DNA from: Macrotrachela quadricornifera
Lineage: Eukaryota; Rotifera; Eurotatoria; Philodinida; Philodinidae
DNA: 64,000 nucleotides
Assembly (NCBI GenBank): GCA_022393335.1
Contig: JAJEKB010001134.1
Coordinates: forward strand, 62,001-126,000
Direction of reading: 5' to 3'
The notes under the pieces are model-generated. The model was not told the DNA's origin. It ran no database searches and saw only the letters and a program-made list of their open reading frames with translations. This document shows, piece after piece, positions 12,389-23,924 of this stretch. Made by a program: the position numbers and the translations under genes. Each line of letters opens with the position of its first letter. Within the stretch, counting starts at the first letter, position 1.

Positions 12389-12750
12389 ATTGTTGACAAA
12401 AATAGAAATGAAAGAAAAGATCACAACTATCAAGCGTGATTTATGTTATCAGGTCACACTGTTAATGAAACGGCCAAGTACAACAAAACAATAACAAAAA
12501 TATTCTTTGTTTTTTTTTTATCGTACTTTTATTTTTTCATTATAGTAGAATTTAGTACGTAATTACGTTGCAATATAAGGCTTAAGAAATAAGAATAATT
12601 CATTATTTTTGTTTTTGATTCAACATGACAAATAAAAATATGTTTACATATTTTCGTATTATAAAATGATCGATTTTTGCTATACAATGAACAAAACAGC
12701 ACTTATAGAAGAGAAAAATAAAAATGATTAAGCAAACAAAAAGAAAAGAT
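12389..12750. other. intergenic, no gene seen
   Basis: About 360 bases between the TMEM120 pseudogene start and the SPMIP1-like stop. It is AT-rich with a poly-T run near 12509 and has no coding signal. Confidence 0.4.
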
Positions 12751-13290
12751 TTATTCAAAAACACCATTACGACGATAAAATGATTCTTCAACAATTTTTC
12801 CTCGAGCATATGTTGGTGCTTTAAATTGTTGACCACTATCACCTAATTTCCATCCATATTCCATTGTACTTGAAACTGGATATTGATATTTATGTTCAGG
12901 TTGAATTTGTTTACGTAAATTTAAATATTTATAACGACCTTTTTCTTCTTTTGAAAACCCATCAAATAAAACATCTTTATACTCCTTTTTAATTGGATAC
13001 ATTTCTTTCAATGCATTGGGATTATGTTCTAAATCAAGTTTTTTTGCTAATTCATCTAATGTATCACTTGGATCATAACGTGGTTTTGGTCGTGGAGGAA
13101 AAACAATTGTTGGTAAAGAACGGCCAATAGGTTTGGCAGTGGCTTGTGTATAAAATGCACGTTTAAACCATTCATCATCATTTGGATTTGGTTTAAATGT
13201 TTGATGCCAAGAGACACGAGTCATCGCTTCTTTTTCAATTAATTCTTTCCATGCATTTTGTGTGCGTGTATCAAAGGCCATACGCGTCAT
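12751..13290 (-). CDS. SPMIP1: Sperm microtubule inner protein 1-like (ATP6V1FNB family)
   Basis: A single exon of 179 residues, close to the vertebrate length. The C-terminal half carries the family signature in order: EMYP..K...LFDGFS (about 114-134), the block KGRYKYLNLRKQ (about 137-148), PEHKYQYPVSSTMEYGW (about 151-167), and ESFYRRNGVF at the end, matching ESFFRKNGAF of ATP6V1FNB/SPMIP1. The N-terminus has NAWKELIEKEAMTRVSW, similar to the family's FWKE..LREK.L..EW. Members are small proteins inside the doublet microtubules of sperm flagella. The role in a rotifer is inferred; ciliary axonemes are abundant in these animals even without males. The start ATG is the first of the open frame. 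Confidence 0.85.
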   Translation of the reverse strand: MTRMAFDTRTQNAWKELIEKEAMTRVSWHQTFKPNPNDDEWFKRAFYTQATAKPIGRSLPTIVFPPRPKPRYDPSDTLDELAKKLDLEHNPNALKEMYPIKKEYKDVLFDGFSKEEKGRYKYLNLRKQIQPEHKYQYPVSSTMEYGWKLGDSGQQFKAPTYARGKIVEESFYRRNGVFE

Positions 13291-15863
13291 GATTATAGTT
13301 TTAATATAGGATTTAAATGGATGATTTTAGCTAGAAAAAATTTACACCTAAAGTAAAAGAAAAAGTATCCGTTACTGTTGCAAAAAAAGAAAACGCTTTA
13401 TGTGTTTTCATTTCATTTTTTTATTTGAATGCGAATGAAAAAAAGTGAAGAGTGGCACAACAGAACAATCTACCATGGCGACGAAGAATGACGCGGCATG
13501 GTTTATTCTAAGGAAGGACGCAACAATAGCCGATAGAAGAAGAAGAAGAAAAAAAGAAGAGAAAAAAAGAAAAAAAAGATTGACGTTGTCTACCTGTGTA
13601 AGTACCGAAAAAAAACGGAAAGAAGAGAAGTACGAGAAAAGAACGAAAGAATTTTCAAAAGAAATAAGAGAAATAAATACCTCTCTTTCTTTTTTTCTCT
13701 ACTTCTACAATTGCATCCATAATGCATTAGATATAATCAATGACTCTTGATTCAAAAATCATTTTTAATCAGTTTATTTCATTGAAAAAAAATCATCTTT
13801 TACTCTTATAATAAGGATGTCCGGAATCTAATTCACATTCTTTTTTTTTGGTTAAATTATTCATTGAAGTGTTATAATCAAATCAATATTATTCTTTTCT
13901 TGATTCGCAAGAAAGTGACAATTTTTTTATCTACTGATTGATTGCTTCTGATAGCAAAAAAAGTAAATAATCAATTAATAATTTGATGTTACCGGAAATA
14001 ATCTTCTTATTTTTATAATAGAGAAATAAATTAGTACTAACACAAAGAAATCAAGATTAAAGAGAAATAACTAAAGTTTTTAATATACATCTAGAAGATT
14101 TTGATTCTTACTAAGTTTATGATGAATGTATATAAATCGAAAAAATTTCTCCGCTCATGATTACCTGAAAGCAAATAGTAATTTTGATACAGGTTTAAAT
14201 ATCTAACTAAAGATGAATTGATTTCTCAATGATATTGATTTGATATATATATATACATATGAAGTACTTATAATTAAAAGCTATTTTGACTTTTTGTTAA
14301 TGTCACATCAGAAATACGTCTGCAGATCATGTTATAATGAACATGAAGTTCACAGTCATCTGCAAACATTTTCTTTTTACAGCACAAATCAAGAATGAGC
14401 ACATTGCCTGAGTTTGAATTTTGTAAGTCTTCAGATCTTCTTTTGAAAAGTTGCAATACATTTAACTTTAAAATGAATCTATTCACATGTTAAAATAAAG
14501 TTGAGTTTGATCTTTAGATAAATTATTTGATTTTCAATTTCATTACATCATGATGATATTCTTTCTCATAGTGAACACGTTGTTCACACATATTTTTAAA
14601 AATAAGACACATCAAAGTTGTTACTTTTTCTTTTCAATACTATTTGACATTCATCATCATTCCTTCTCTCAGCTTCATCACTTTCAGGTTTATTCAACAA
14701 TAAAAAAAAAGAAAGCTGTCGCATGTACATACGTACATATATGCACAATGTTATTGTTGTTGATAAGTTATTGTATGAATGAGACATTATTGCAGCTGTT
14801 CTCTTTCTGATTGCATCATCATAACAACGAAATAGTGTTGCTCTTTTTAATTGTTATCTTTCTATACACATAATTGCATTCTTATTATTTACTCATTTAA
14901 ATTTTATTTTTTTCCATACTATTTTCTCCAGGTCACGAGTGACACATTTCAATTTCACTATATCGCCTGGGACTTCCGTCAAACTGTTCGAAACACTTGA
15001 CTAGCACCGGCGACTATATATTTTTTTTTAAATTTATGTATGTAATAACACCCGGACACGTGGTACTTCGCATATTATAGACATTGCTCGTTTGATTGCA
15101 TAATTAATTTACGGAAGAAAGAGAAGAGAGAATAAACATGAGAAAATAGAGAGAAAGAGAGAGAGGGAAAGCGAAAAAAGAATTATACTGAAAAAGAGAG
15201 AAGTGTTAATCTCAATTAGATAGTTGAGTTCTATACTAAGTGATACACACATCATCATACGCTCAATTTGATCGACACGCCTTCTTCATCGTAAAAAAGT
15301 ATACAGAAGTAAGTTGATTTTTTACTTTAAAATATTTTCTTTGATAGAGTCATGGTTAATTCTACATCTAAACTAATTTGATATCCTACTAAATTAGTAG
15401 TACATTTTATATATCGTCAGATGATTTTTTCCATATACTTAATTTTTACAAACTAATTCTTTCTAATTGTACATTGATCATTATCGTGTACTTTTAAAAA
15501 TTTTATTTCTATTACAATTATGAAAATTTATCGTATCCATTTCCTATATAGGTATTAGAATCTTTCATCAAATTCGTAGAGTATCGAAAGTCAAGTAGAT
15601 CTTATAATGACCGATCTGTGCCAGAAAATACTTGAATATTAAAATATAATATTTTCACTTAATATAAACTTACTAAATACCATGCTATTATTTTTCTTAG
15701 CTGACTACAAGCAATACCTCTTGAGACTTTATCCAGATTGAAGTTTATAAATATTGAACTAATCTAGTATATTGTAGGAGAATATGTTTCGTATTTACCT
15801 GATTGCTATGTACTTGTATTTTCTATATAATTACTTAATTAATACAATTTTTTTTTCATTTAG
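13291..15863. other. intergenic / 5' leader region with one likely non-coding exon end
   Basis: About 2.6 kb without a recognisable gene. A donor (GTAAGT) at 15309 closes a probable non-coding exon. It pairs well with the acceptor TTTAG at 15859-15863, giving a 5'-leader intron for the small gene starting at 15875. A second donor-like GTAAGT lies at about 13597, after a comparatively GC-rich patch (13460-13540) that could be another leader exon or part of the promoter between the divergent genes. GA-rich simple sequence lies at 15115-15200. Confidence 0.45.
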
Positions 15864-15874
15864 ATAATATTTTC

Positions 15875-16222
15875 ATGGCACAATCTCAAGGTTATAAACG
15901 TTTTCGTTCATCAATCAATACTATTTATCATGGTACAAGTACTCCACAAACATCCAATAATAAAATTTTTCCTCGTGCTTCTACACCAAATAATCCTCGT
16001 TCTAAGAATTTAATTGAACAAGAAACAATTCCTGTTCCTTCATCACCTCGTCCACAAGTTAATATTCATCATAAAATACATAAAAAACGACGACAACATC
16101 GTTCTAATCATCATTATCAAATTCATATTGATCATATTATTTTAATTCAACAACAAAAAAAATCTTGCTCACATTGTCATTGTAAAAAAATAAAATCTCA
16201 ACAAATCTTAGGTGTTCTATAA
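15875..16222 (+). CDS. Small basic protein of unknown function
   Basis: A 115-residue open frame starts 11 bases inside an exon that begins at 15864, after a good acceptor. Codon use matches neighbouring real genes. The protein is Ser/Thr/Pro/Asn-rich in its first half, with several S/T-P sites (TSTPQT, RASTPNN, VPSSPRP). The second half is His/Lys/Arg-rich with HHKIHKKRRQHR and a CSHCHCKK cluster that could bind metal. I recognise no family. It converges on KCNQ, 359 bases away. A real gene is likely because of the paired leader intron, but chance cannot be excluded. Confidence 0.5.
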   Translation: MAQSQGYKRFRSSINTIYHGTSTPQTSNNKIFPRASTPNNPRSKNLIEQETIPVPSSPRPQVNIHHKIHKKRRQHRSNHHYQIHIDHIILIQQQKKSCSHCHCKKIKSQQILGVL

Positions 16223-16581
16223 ATAACCATTATTCACAGATTTTTCTTTTCTAATACAATATAGAATTTTTGTTTGATATCATGTTATTTTTTTTTTAAT
16301 TTTCAATAAACAAAATTGACACATATATATTATGTTAAGATTATTATCATTGATATCTTTTAGACAAGAGAAGAAGAAAAAAATTCTTCATGACAATTCA
16401 AATTGTTTTTTCTCTTTATATTTTTGATCGGCAATGAAAAAAAACAGTGAGTAACATGGAAAGGAATTATAACAACCAGATAAGGCACCGGTTACATGAA
16501 GCAACAAATATTATCGAAATAGAAGAATTTCTAATTAATATAGATAAATAAATACAACTATCAAAGAGAAAAAAAGAAATA
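16223..16581. other. convergent intergenic spacer
   Basis: About 360 bases between the stops of the small plus-strand gene and minus-strand KCNQ. It is expected to hold both 3' UTRs. No other structure was seen. Confidence 0.4.
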
Positions 16582-19500
16582 TTAGACAACGGGAGTTCTT
16601 GATGAATTTAAATTATCTTGAAAGAGCCAATAAAGACTAACAAGACTTTCACGTGAATGATCTCTTGCTGGTGATGATGGAGGTACCAATGGTTGTGTTA
16701 AATTTGTTCGAGATGAACTACGTATCGCAGGAGTTAAAGCTGGTGGTAATGGTTCTGATGATGTTGATATTACGGTTTCAGGATGAGTTCGTCGTCGTCG
16801 ACGACGACGCCGACGATAAACATGAAAACGAGTACCAGTTCGAATTCGATTTATAATAATAGGTGCTACTGGAATTGGAGTTGGAGCTGAAGTTAATGAT
16901 TGTTGTTGAATACTACGTTCCAACAGACTACTAGCTAATTGACAAAGTTTATCCACTTTCGAATCCAAACAATCTACCTAAAATAATTATTTAAAATATT
17001 CAAATAATCTTAATAAGAATAAATCACTATACGTATAAAATATTCAATCTAAGACGAGATGGCTCTTTCTTACTTTTAAATAATTGCGAACTTTAAAAGA
17101 GAGTCTGTGAGACCACGATCTAAATCTGTTACAAAAAAAATTTCATTTTTGAAATAAGTTAGCTAGTTTGAAAGAACGTAAAATGTTAGTCAGAAACCTA
17201 AATTTTTACAACTATTGACTAAAGTCTTCTAGTATTTCAAGAAAAATTTATTTTCACTCAAAATACTTGATCATCAAAAATCATAGATTTTAATACGTTT
17301 TTTTAAATGAAATTTTTGATCACAAAAAATTGATCAAAGGCATTATCAAATTATACAAATCGATAGAGTGGAAACTGCTCTACATAACCCTACATTTTAT
17401 TTATGTCATTACGTCTATTACAGAAAAGAAGAACTCATTATAATATGCAAGTTCCACCATTTTCTCATGCTGGTCTTTTTTTAATTTTTAATTTTTGTTA
17501 TACCATTATTTGTAAGAGCCTAGAAAAAATTTCACGTAGTCTTGTAGCGCATCCAAAGACGCATCTTTTCATAAAAAAAACATTTGTTCCAGAGTACTAG
17601 CAAAGTTTCGAAAAGTTCATCACCATGTTACCATTACGCATCATTTTTTGGCGTTTTCATAAAAATTCACTTATTGATTCTTAATTTTACCTAGAAGAAT
17701 TACAGTTTAAGTGAAAACTAATAAAATATTTCGGATCAGTGTTGAAAACTGAGCCAGTTTATGTAAGTTTCACGGGTTTTCAGTAACATTTTTTTATCAA
17801 AAATTCTTCCCAGGCCTTCCTCAGGACTCCGACAAAAACGAATCTCACCAAAACGATACTTTTATATTTGTATTGTCTCAATATCTTTTCGATAAAATTC
17901 GTTTTTCGTTGGAGTTCTGAGGTTGACCAGGGCAGAATTTTTGAGAAAGAAAAAGTTAATGAAAACTTTTGAAATATATATAAACTGGCTCAGTTTTCAA
18001 CACTGATTCCAAATATTTTATTAGTTTTCACTTAAACTGTAATTCTTCTAGGTAAAATTAAGAATCAATAAGTGAATTTTTATGAAAATGCCAAAAAATG
18101 ATGTGTAATGGTAACATGATGATGAACTTTTCGAAACTTTGCTAGTACTCTGGAACAAATGTTTTTTTTATGAAAAGATGCGTCTTTTGATGAGCTACAA
18201 GACTACGTGAAATTTTTTCTAGGCTCTTACAAATAATGGTATAACAAAAAAAAAAAAGTAAAAAAAGACCAGCATGAGAAAATGGTGGAACTTGCGTATT
18301 ATAATGAGTTCTTCTTTTCTTTAATAGACTTAGTGACATAAATAAAATGTAGGATTATGTAGAGCAGTTTCCACTCTATCAATTTGTATAATTTGATAAT
18401 TTTTTTTGTAATCAAAAATTTCATTTAAAAAAACGTATTAAAATCTATGATTTTTGACGATCAAGTACTTTGAGTGAAAATAAATTTTTCTTGAAGTACT
18501 AGAAGACTTTGGTCAAAAATTGTAAAAATTCGGATTTCTAACTAATTTGTTATCTTTCAAATTGGTTAACTTATTTCAAAAATGAAATTTTTTTTGTAAC
18601 TGGTTTAGGTCGTGATCTCATGGATTCTCTCTTAAGAGTTGAGAAATTTAATCACTAGTATCATTTTAAATGAAATTATATAGAAATAAATTTACTTGTC
18701 TTTCAATCTTGCATATTCTTGATGCTAAACTTGGACCTGATTCATAACTATCACCTGATTTTGATATACCCAATACTTTATCCAATCTAAAATAAATATG
18801 ATGTATATAAAAAAAGAATAATTTTTATTATTTAAATTTTCTACCTCGCTTGAAGATATTTCATTCTTGCAAGCATATCAACATTGCCTGTTGAATATTG
18901 TTCAATAACATCAGTAACATCATATGGACGTAAAGCTTCACGAAATTTTCGTCTCGATACAAAAAATTTAACTTTTCGTATAAAACGAATAGCATGTCTA
19001 TGTGCTGTTGTTAATGATTGAACATCATTTGCATAATATAAATGATCGTCTTCATTATCTAGTTTATTTATAACATAAAATAAAGATTAAAAAAAAAAGA
19101 AAATTAATTTACCAGATGATGATCCTTCCTGTGGAGTAACAACACTCATTGATGGTGTAATACTTGCTGTTTCTGAAATTGTATCAATACATGAACGCAT
19201 TGCAGCTACTGTAGAATTTGGTAAAGATTTTGTACTTAAAACATTATTATTTATATTAGTATTATTTGAAGTAGTTGTTGGTGGAGTTTCTCGTGTTGGT
19301 GTTCGTCGTCGAAAACTAACTCGATTTAAAAACGACTGATTATTACGCATTCTGAATGAACTGAATGAACTAATAAAAAAAAGAAAAGAATAATTAATCA
19401 ACATTTATTATATTAATTAGTTAATTAAAAATAAAATTTCCTACCCTGGATGAGCATTTGTTTGTGATGTTGTAGAAGTATTTTGTTCTTTACGTGGTGG

Positions 19501-22500
19501 ACGTACATGTACTTTCCATGTTGCTTTTGATAGAGATTTTTCATCGGCTGCATAAACACGCCATAAATTTTGTATTAATAAAACTGCAGGAATTTTTCGT
19601 CGTTTATAATGTTTTTGACGTTGTTGTTGTTGAACTTTTAATGCAAAACCTGAACCAAGAATACCCTATATAAATACCAATAAAAAAAATTTATATATAA
19701 AAAAGAAATTCATTATATTACCGCAGGTAAAGCAAAAAAACTTATACCAATAAAAGAACATATAGCAGCAATTAATTTGCCAATATTTGATGATGGTACT
19801 TTATCACCATATCCTACCTAAATAAATATATTTACATTTTCTTAATCATTTAATAAATTAAACAAAACATCTTACAGTGCATAATGTAATCTATAAAAAA
19901 ATATTAAAAAAAAAACACAAGTTAATTAAATAAATGAAATAAATAAAAAAAAAATATTTTTACATACAATTCCCCACCATAATGCATCGGCAAATGTTTC
20001 AAACTTATGACGATCAGTATCAATTAAATTTGTAATTGAACCAGTTGTCATTAAATTTGTTACATTATTTATTATCGTTCCTTTTGTTTCAACGACACTA
20101 TCTTTTTCAACAAGAAACATAATAAATGAAGAAAAAATAAGTACTAAAAATCCAATATAAATTGTTGTAATAAGTTCCTTAAAAAATAAAAGAAAAGAAC
20201 AAAATAGTTTAAATTAATTAAAAAAAAATGAAGCAAACTTGTCTATGAGCATAAACAACAGAACCTAATAATTTCCAAGTACCACCACGACGATCCATTC
20301 TTAACATACGTAAAATTTGAAAAAAACGTAAACCACGTAAAGCTGAAGCAGCGAAAACTCCATTACCACCTCGACTATTTAAACAAAGTGTTATAACAGT
20401 AGCTACAATCACAGTAAAATCTATATAAAAAAACAGAAATTTTTTTTTTTAATATTATTTTCAAAATTCATACCAAGAGCACAAAAAGGTTTTTTCATAA
20501 AACGTAAACGGCCCATTAATGTTTGATAACGTGAACGACAACCTGCACTCCATACACGTAATGATAATTCAGTTGCAAGCCATATAACAACAATAATTTC
20601 CTTAAAAAATAAAAATATATTCAATTAAATATAATTAATAAAAAAAAAAAATTATTTACACTCTGTAATAACACAGTTGATGCTATTGATTCGTAATCAG
20701 GCATTGTAACAACCACAGAAAGAAATAAACATAGAAAAACGGTGAAAAACCTATAGAAAAAAATTTAAATTTTAAATAGTTTAGTTTTTATTTATTTATA
20801 AAGAATATTTAAATATTTAATAGGATACTATTACTTTATGTAATATTTATATGTGTTATATTAAAATGTTTGAAAAAAAGAATATAATTAGCATGATAAA
20901 CAATAGAAATTATTCAAGATGACAAGTTTTATTATTAAATGAAAATTTATATTTTGATTTATTGAATTATTTCTGAAAGAATATTATTAAATCGAACAAT
21001 TATTAATTCAATTGCTCTTTTTGAGCAGATTAATTCCTTATCTTTTGACAATGAAATCCATATAAATAAAGCTAATGATCATTAAATAATATTTAAAATA
21101 TGAGATAATTTTTATTAAAGAATATATTTAACTATTATATAGAATAGTTACAGAAAACAATCATCTTTTCAAAGAAAAACAAAAGCAGTCAAAATCAAAT
21201 GAATAATAGTTCTTCAATAATTACTATCAATCTATCAAAATTTTTGTTTACATTTTGTTTGACATGATCTTAAAAAGCATATAAATCTATTTTGAAAAAT
21301 TCTATTTCCTTATTATTTAGACGAGCGTATATATTAATCAGAAAGTATTCTTTTATTGATGAAAACATGTTTTCATAGTGCATTTTACAATCATAATAAT
21401 GTTTTCATCTTATTTTCTCTTTATTTAAATAGTATATAGAACAAGGTATTAATATTCATATTTCTATATGGGTACATATCTAAACTAAATAAAATTATTT
21501 TTATGTATTGATCTTCTTATACAATACGAAAGAAAAAATGACTAATAATTTCTTCATATATGTTTATGTCTATTCATATAAAAGTCACGCAATTTGTGGA
21601 AATTAGAAAGAGAAAATTTATGGGTTTTCATTTGTTTTGTTTGTCTTTTTTTTGATAATTTTATAAATGAAATGTTTTTAAGATATATATATATATATAG
21701 TTGTATATGTATCTTATCTATTTTTCATCGTTATAAAATAAGAAAATATTAAGATCGCATGGGATCAATCGATTTTTTTTCGGCTGTTTTCACAGGCTCT
21801 CATTAGATGCTAGAGATTTGCTTTAATGGTTCCATAGGGAGAAAAGCAAAAGAAGAAAAAAGATCTGTTTCCGGACTCTAATCTGAGGTGACTTATGCTT
21901 ATAATTCTGATTTTTAGGATGCTATTTTTTTTCAATTAAAACAAGCACTATATGAACTAGAAATTTTCTTTTTTTTTTTTCTCCTTTCTCTTCTTTTGTT
22001 ATCCATTCCGGATGTTGAGCAAATCGATCTTGTCTAAAGCATTCAATGATTTTTATTGTTTATCAATAAAGAAAATAAAAAATTTTATGGAGCACAAAAA
22101 TGAATTTTTTTTTCCTAGTTAAATAAAAGATAACAAGAAAAAAAAAAACTTAATTTACTTACACAAATGTATGATAAATAACGGCTTTACAACCATGTGG
22201 TCGTTCTAAAAAATTATATATACGTAATTGAGTACGTCGATATGATGGTGAACGTTTTTGTATTGGATGAAAAATAAGAGGTTTTCCAAGTAATGATACA
22301 CGTTTTTCAAGTAATAATCGACTATCATTTGCTGATAAACCAACTAATGGTCGATATTTTAATGGTGATACATATACAGGACGAAATTCAGCACCTAATG
22401 TAGCTGAGGTACCAGTTGTAGTTGTTATTGCTGTTGATATATCTTCTTTCATATTTATATATGTTATTGATGAACGTGGTTCTATATCAATTCCACCAAG

Positions 22501-23247
22501 TTGAGGTGTTGATGAACTTCTATGAATGATGATCGGTTGATCGTTAGTGAATGTCACGCAGGCAGTACGACTAGAAGACTGATCGTTTCCATTAAATGGT
22601 ATTGCTGTTGTTGTTCCTGTTCCTATTACTCCTGTTTCTGTTCTTGTTGTTTCTAATGGAAAGACGAGGGGTGTAGATGGTGATGTTCGAAAAAATTGAT
22701 CCCTTTGCTGATGACGAGAATAATTGCAGTAACGTTGATGTTGCTGTTCATTGTTTTTACTTTCCTCTTCTATGCTTTGGTTACTACCATTACTTTCTTC
22801 TTCGTTCTCGTCTCCTGTGTAATCAGAATCTCTCTCGTCATCATTATTGACGTTTTCATCTATTATGATTGAAGTTTGCTGAACATTACTAGAATCATCC
22901 GTTGACATCTTTTTCTCGGTTCGTTTGCGTAATATAGAACGTAATGTAGTAACGGATGTTTGTTGTTCATGTTGTTGTTGTTCTTTTTGATTATTTTCTA
23001 TTTTAATAGAAACAAGTCTCGAAGTTTCGTCATCATCATCATTATCTTCTTCTTCCTCCCCATTATCATTATCATTGTTGTCTTCATTATTATCTTTATT
23101 TTCTTTTTCTTGATAATTTTTATTATTATTATTTGTTAATATTGACATATTTTGTTCGAAATTTATTTGTGTATTTGATAATAATTGTTTATGATCATAT
23201 TTTATTGAATGATTATTATTTGCTAAGGATTTTAAAGAAGTTATCAT
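16582..23247 (-). CDS. KCNQ: KCNQ-type (Kv7) voltage-gated potassium channel
   Basis: Twelve minus-strand exons (23247-22163, 20750-20660, 20600-20474, 20420-20239, 20177-19968, 19890-19876, 19817-19722, 19665-19445, 19369-19113, 19058-18845, 18786-18696, 16977-16582) join in frame to 994 residues. Residues 1-330 are a low-complexity Asn/Gln/acidic cytoplasmic tail. [16 protein letters not shown] leads into S1. S4 (about 461-479) reads [19 protein letters not shown], with the Kv7-typical Gln in the third charge position, followed by [14 protein letters not shown]. The filter is TVGYGD (570-575) and S6 has [17 protein letters not shown]-terminal helix A has an IQ-like LIQNLWRVY; helix B has [17 protein letters not shown] and DVIEQYS; the last exons hold the coiled-coil assembly helix. 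The S5-pore turret is about 30 residues longer than usual and Asn/Thr-rich. It likely carries a slow M-type current at the plasma membrane; that physiology is inferred from the family. Confidence 0.95.
17087..18643. mobile_element. 1.55-kb foldback (long inverted repeat) element in the last KCNQ intron
   Basis: Two arms of about 775 bases are inverted copies of each other, meeting at about 17871 with almost no spacer. Matched landmarks include GTTGAAAACTGAGCCAG at 17741 against its complement ending at 18001, and GATAGAGTGGAAACTGCTCTA near 17362 against its complement near 18360. Each arm contains the same 65-codon open frame in opposite orientation (17403-17600 plus, 18142-18339 minus) with six amino-acid differences, so the arms have diverged slightly. 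No transposase was seen, so it is non-autonomous, a foldback/MITE-like element or a folded duplication. If transcribed with KCNQ it would form a very long hairpin. Confidence 0.85.
20751..22162 (-). other. long first coding intron of KCNQ
   Basis: A 1,412-base intron between the N-terminal tail exon and the S1 exon. It is AT-rich with a short TA run at 21686-21700 and T-rich tracts near 21970. No coding sequence or clear repeat was recognised. Its position just before S1 is a common place for alternative first exons in channel genes, but none is visible. Confidence 0.4.
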
Positions 23248-23898
23248 TGATAAAATAATCGGAATATATCTGATTAAGAGTACTCATGATTATAACAATG
23301 AGTAAAACAGACCATTGTTTTCCAGATTTTAACCTAAAGGAAAAAAAAAAAAAAAAAGAAGAATGACAGACATATGGGCGGATGTATATGACTCTACGTG
23401 TGCATTAACCTTCTAAACAATTGATACAATCCTAATGGTATATTAGGAATCTACATCAGACACGTATTCGACATCCGTTTTCTCTATGTTATTTAGCATG
23501 ACTTTATATGATTATATATAAAATAGATAATAAACATAGTTAACTCTCTTTAAATGATAAATTATAAAAATAGGATATCCTCGAAAGAATATATATTAAT
23601 AATAGAGGTATTCAAAATAAATAACACAATTCCGGTTTTTATAAAAATAAATAAACATATATAGGTATAGATACGTTTGTACAATGGAAAATGAACAAAA
23701 TTGTCTCTTTCCTTTTTTTTTACAATCCAATAAAAAACAGACACAATCTTTTCTTATTCATTTCTTTTAAAGCATATTTTAATATATTAACAAAAAAAGA
23801 AATCATAGACATACTATTACTAACCAATGTATATCTTTTGTGATCATTGTAAATTATGATTACTATAATGGATGTTATCACTGTGAATAGCATCATAT

Positions 23899-23924
23899 GT
23901 ATATATATATATATATATATATAT
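23899..23924. repeat. TA dinucleotide microsatellite
   Basis: About 13 uninterrupted TA units in the KCNQ upstream region. Confidence 0.8.

Noticed and set aside
13445..13750. 101-codon Lys/Arg-rich frame upstream of the small gene
   Set aside because: The basic stretch comes from GAA/AAG simple sequence; a donor-like site inside suggests leader exon at most.
17403..17600. 65-codon frame present in both foldback arms, possibly a peptide gene
   Set aside because: The two copies are simply the inverted arms of one element, with no start context, splice partner or recognisable motif.
22650..23150. Repetitive acidic and Gln-rich coding as a sign of a separate gene
   Set aside because: It is in frame and uninterrupted with the conserved KCNQ pre-S1 region, so it is treated as the channel's N-terminal tail.
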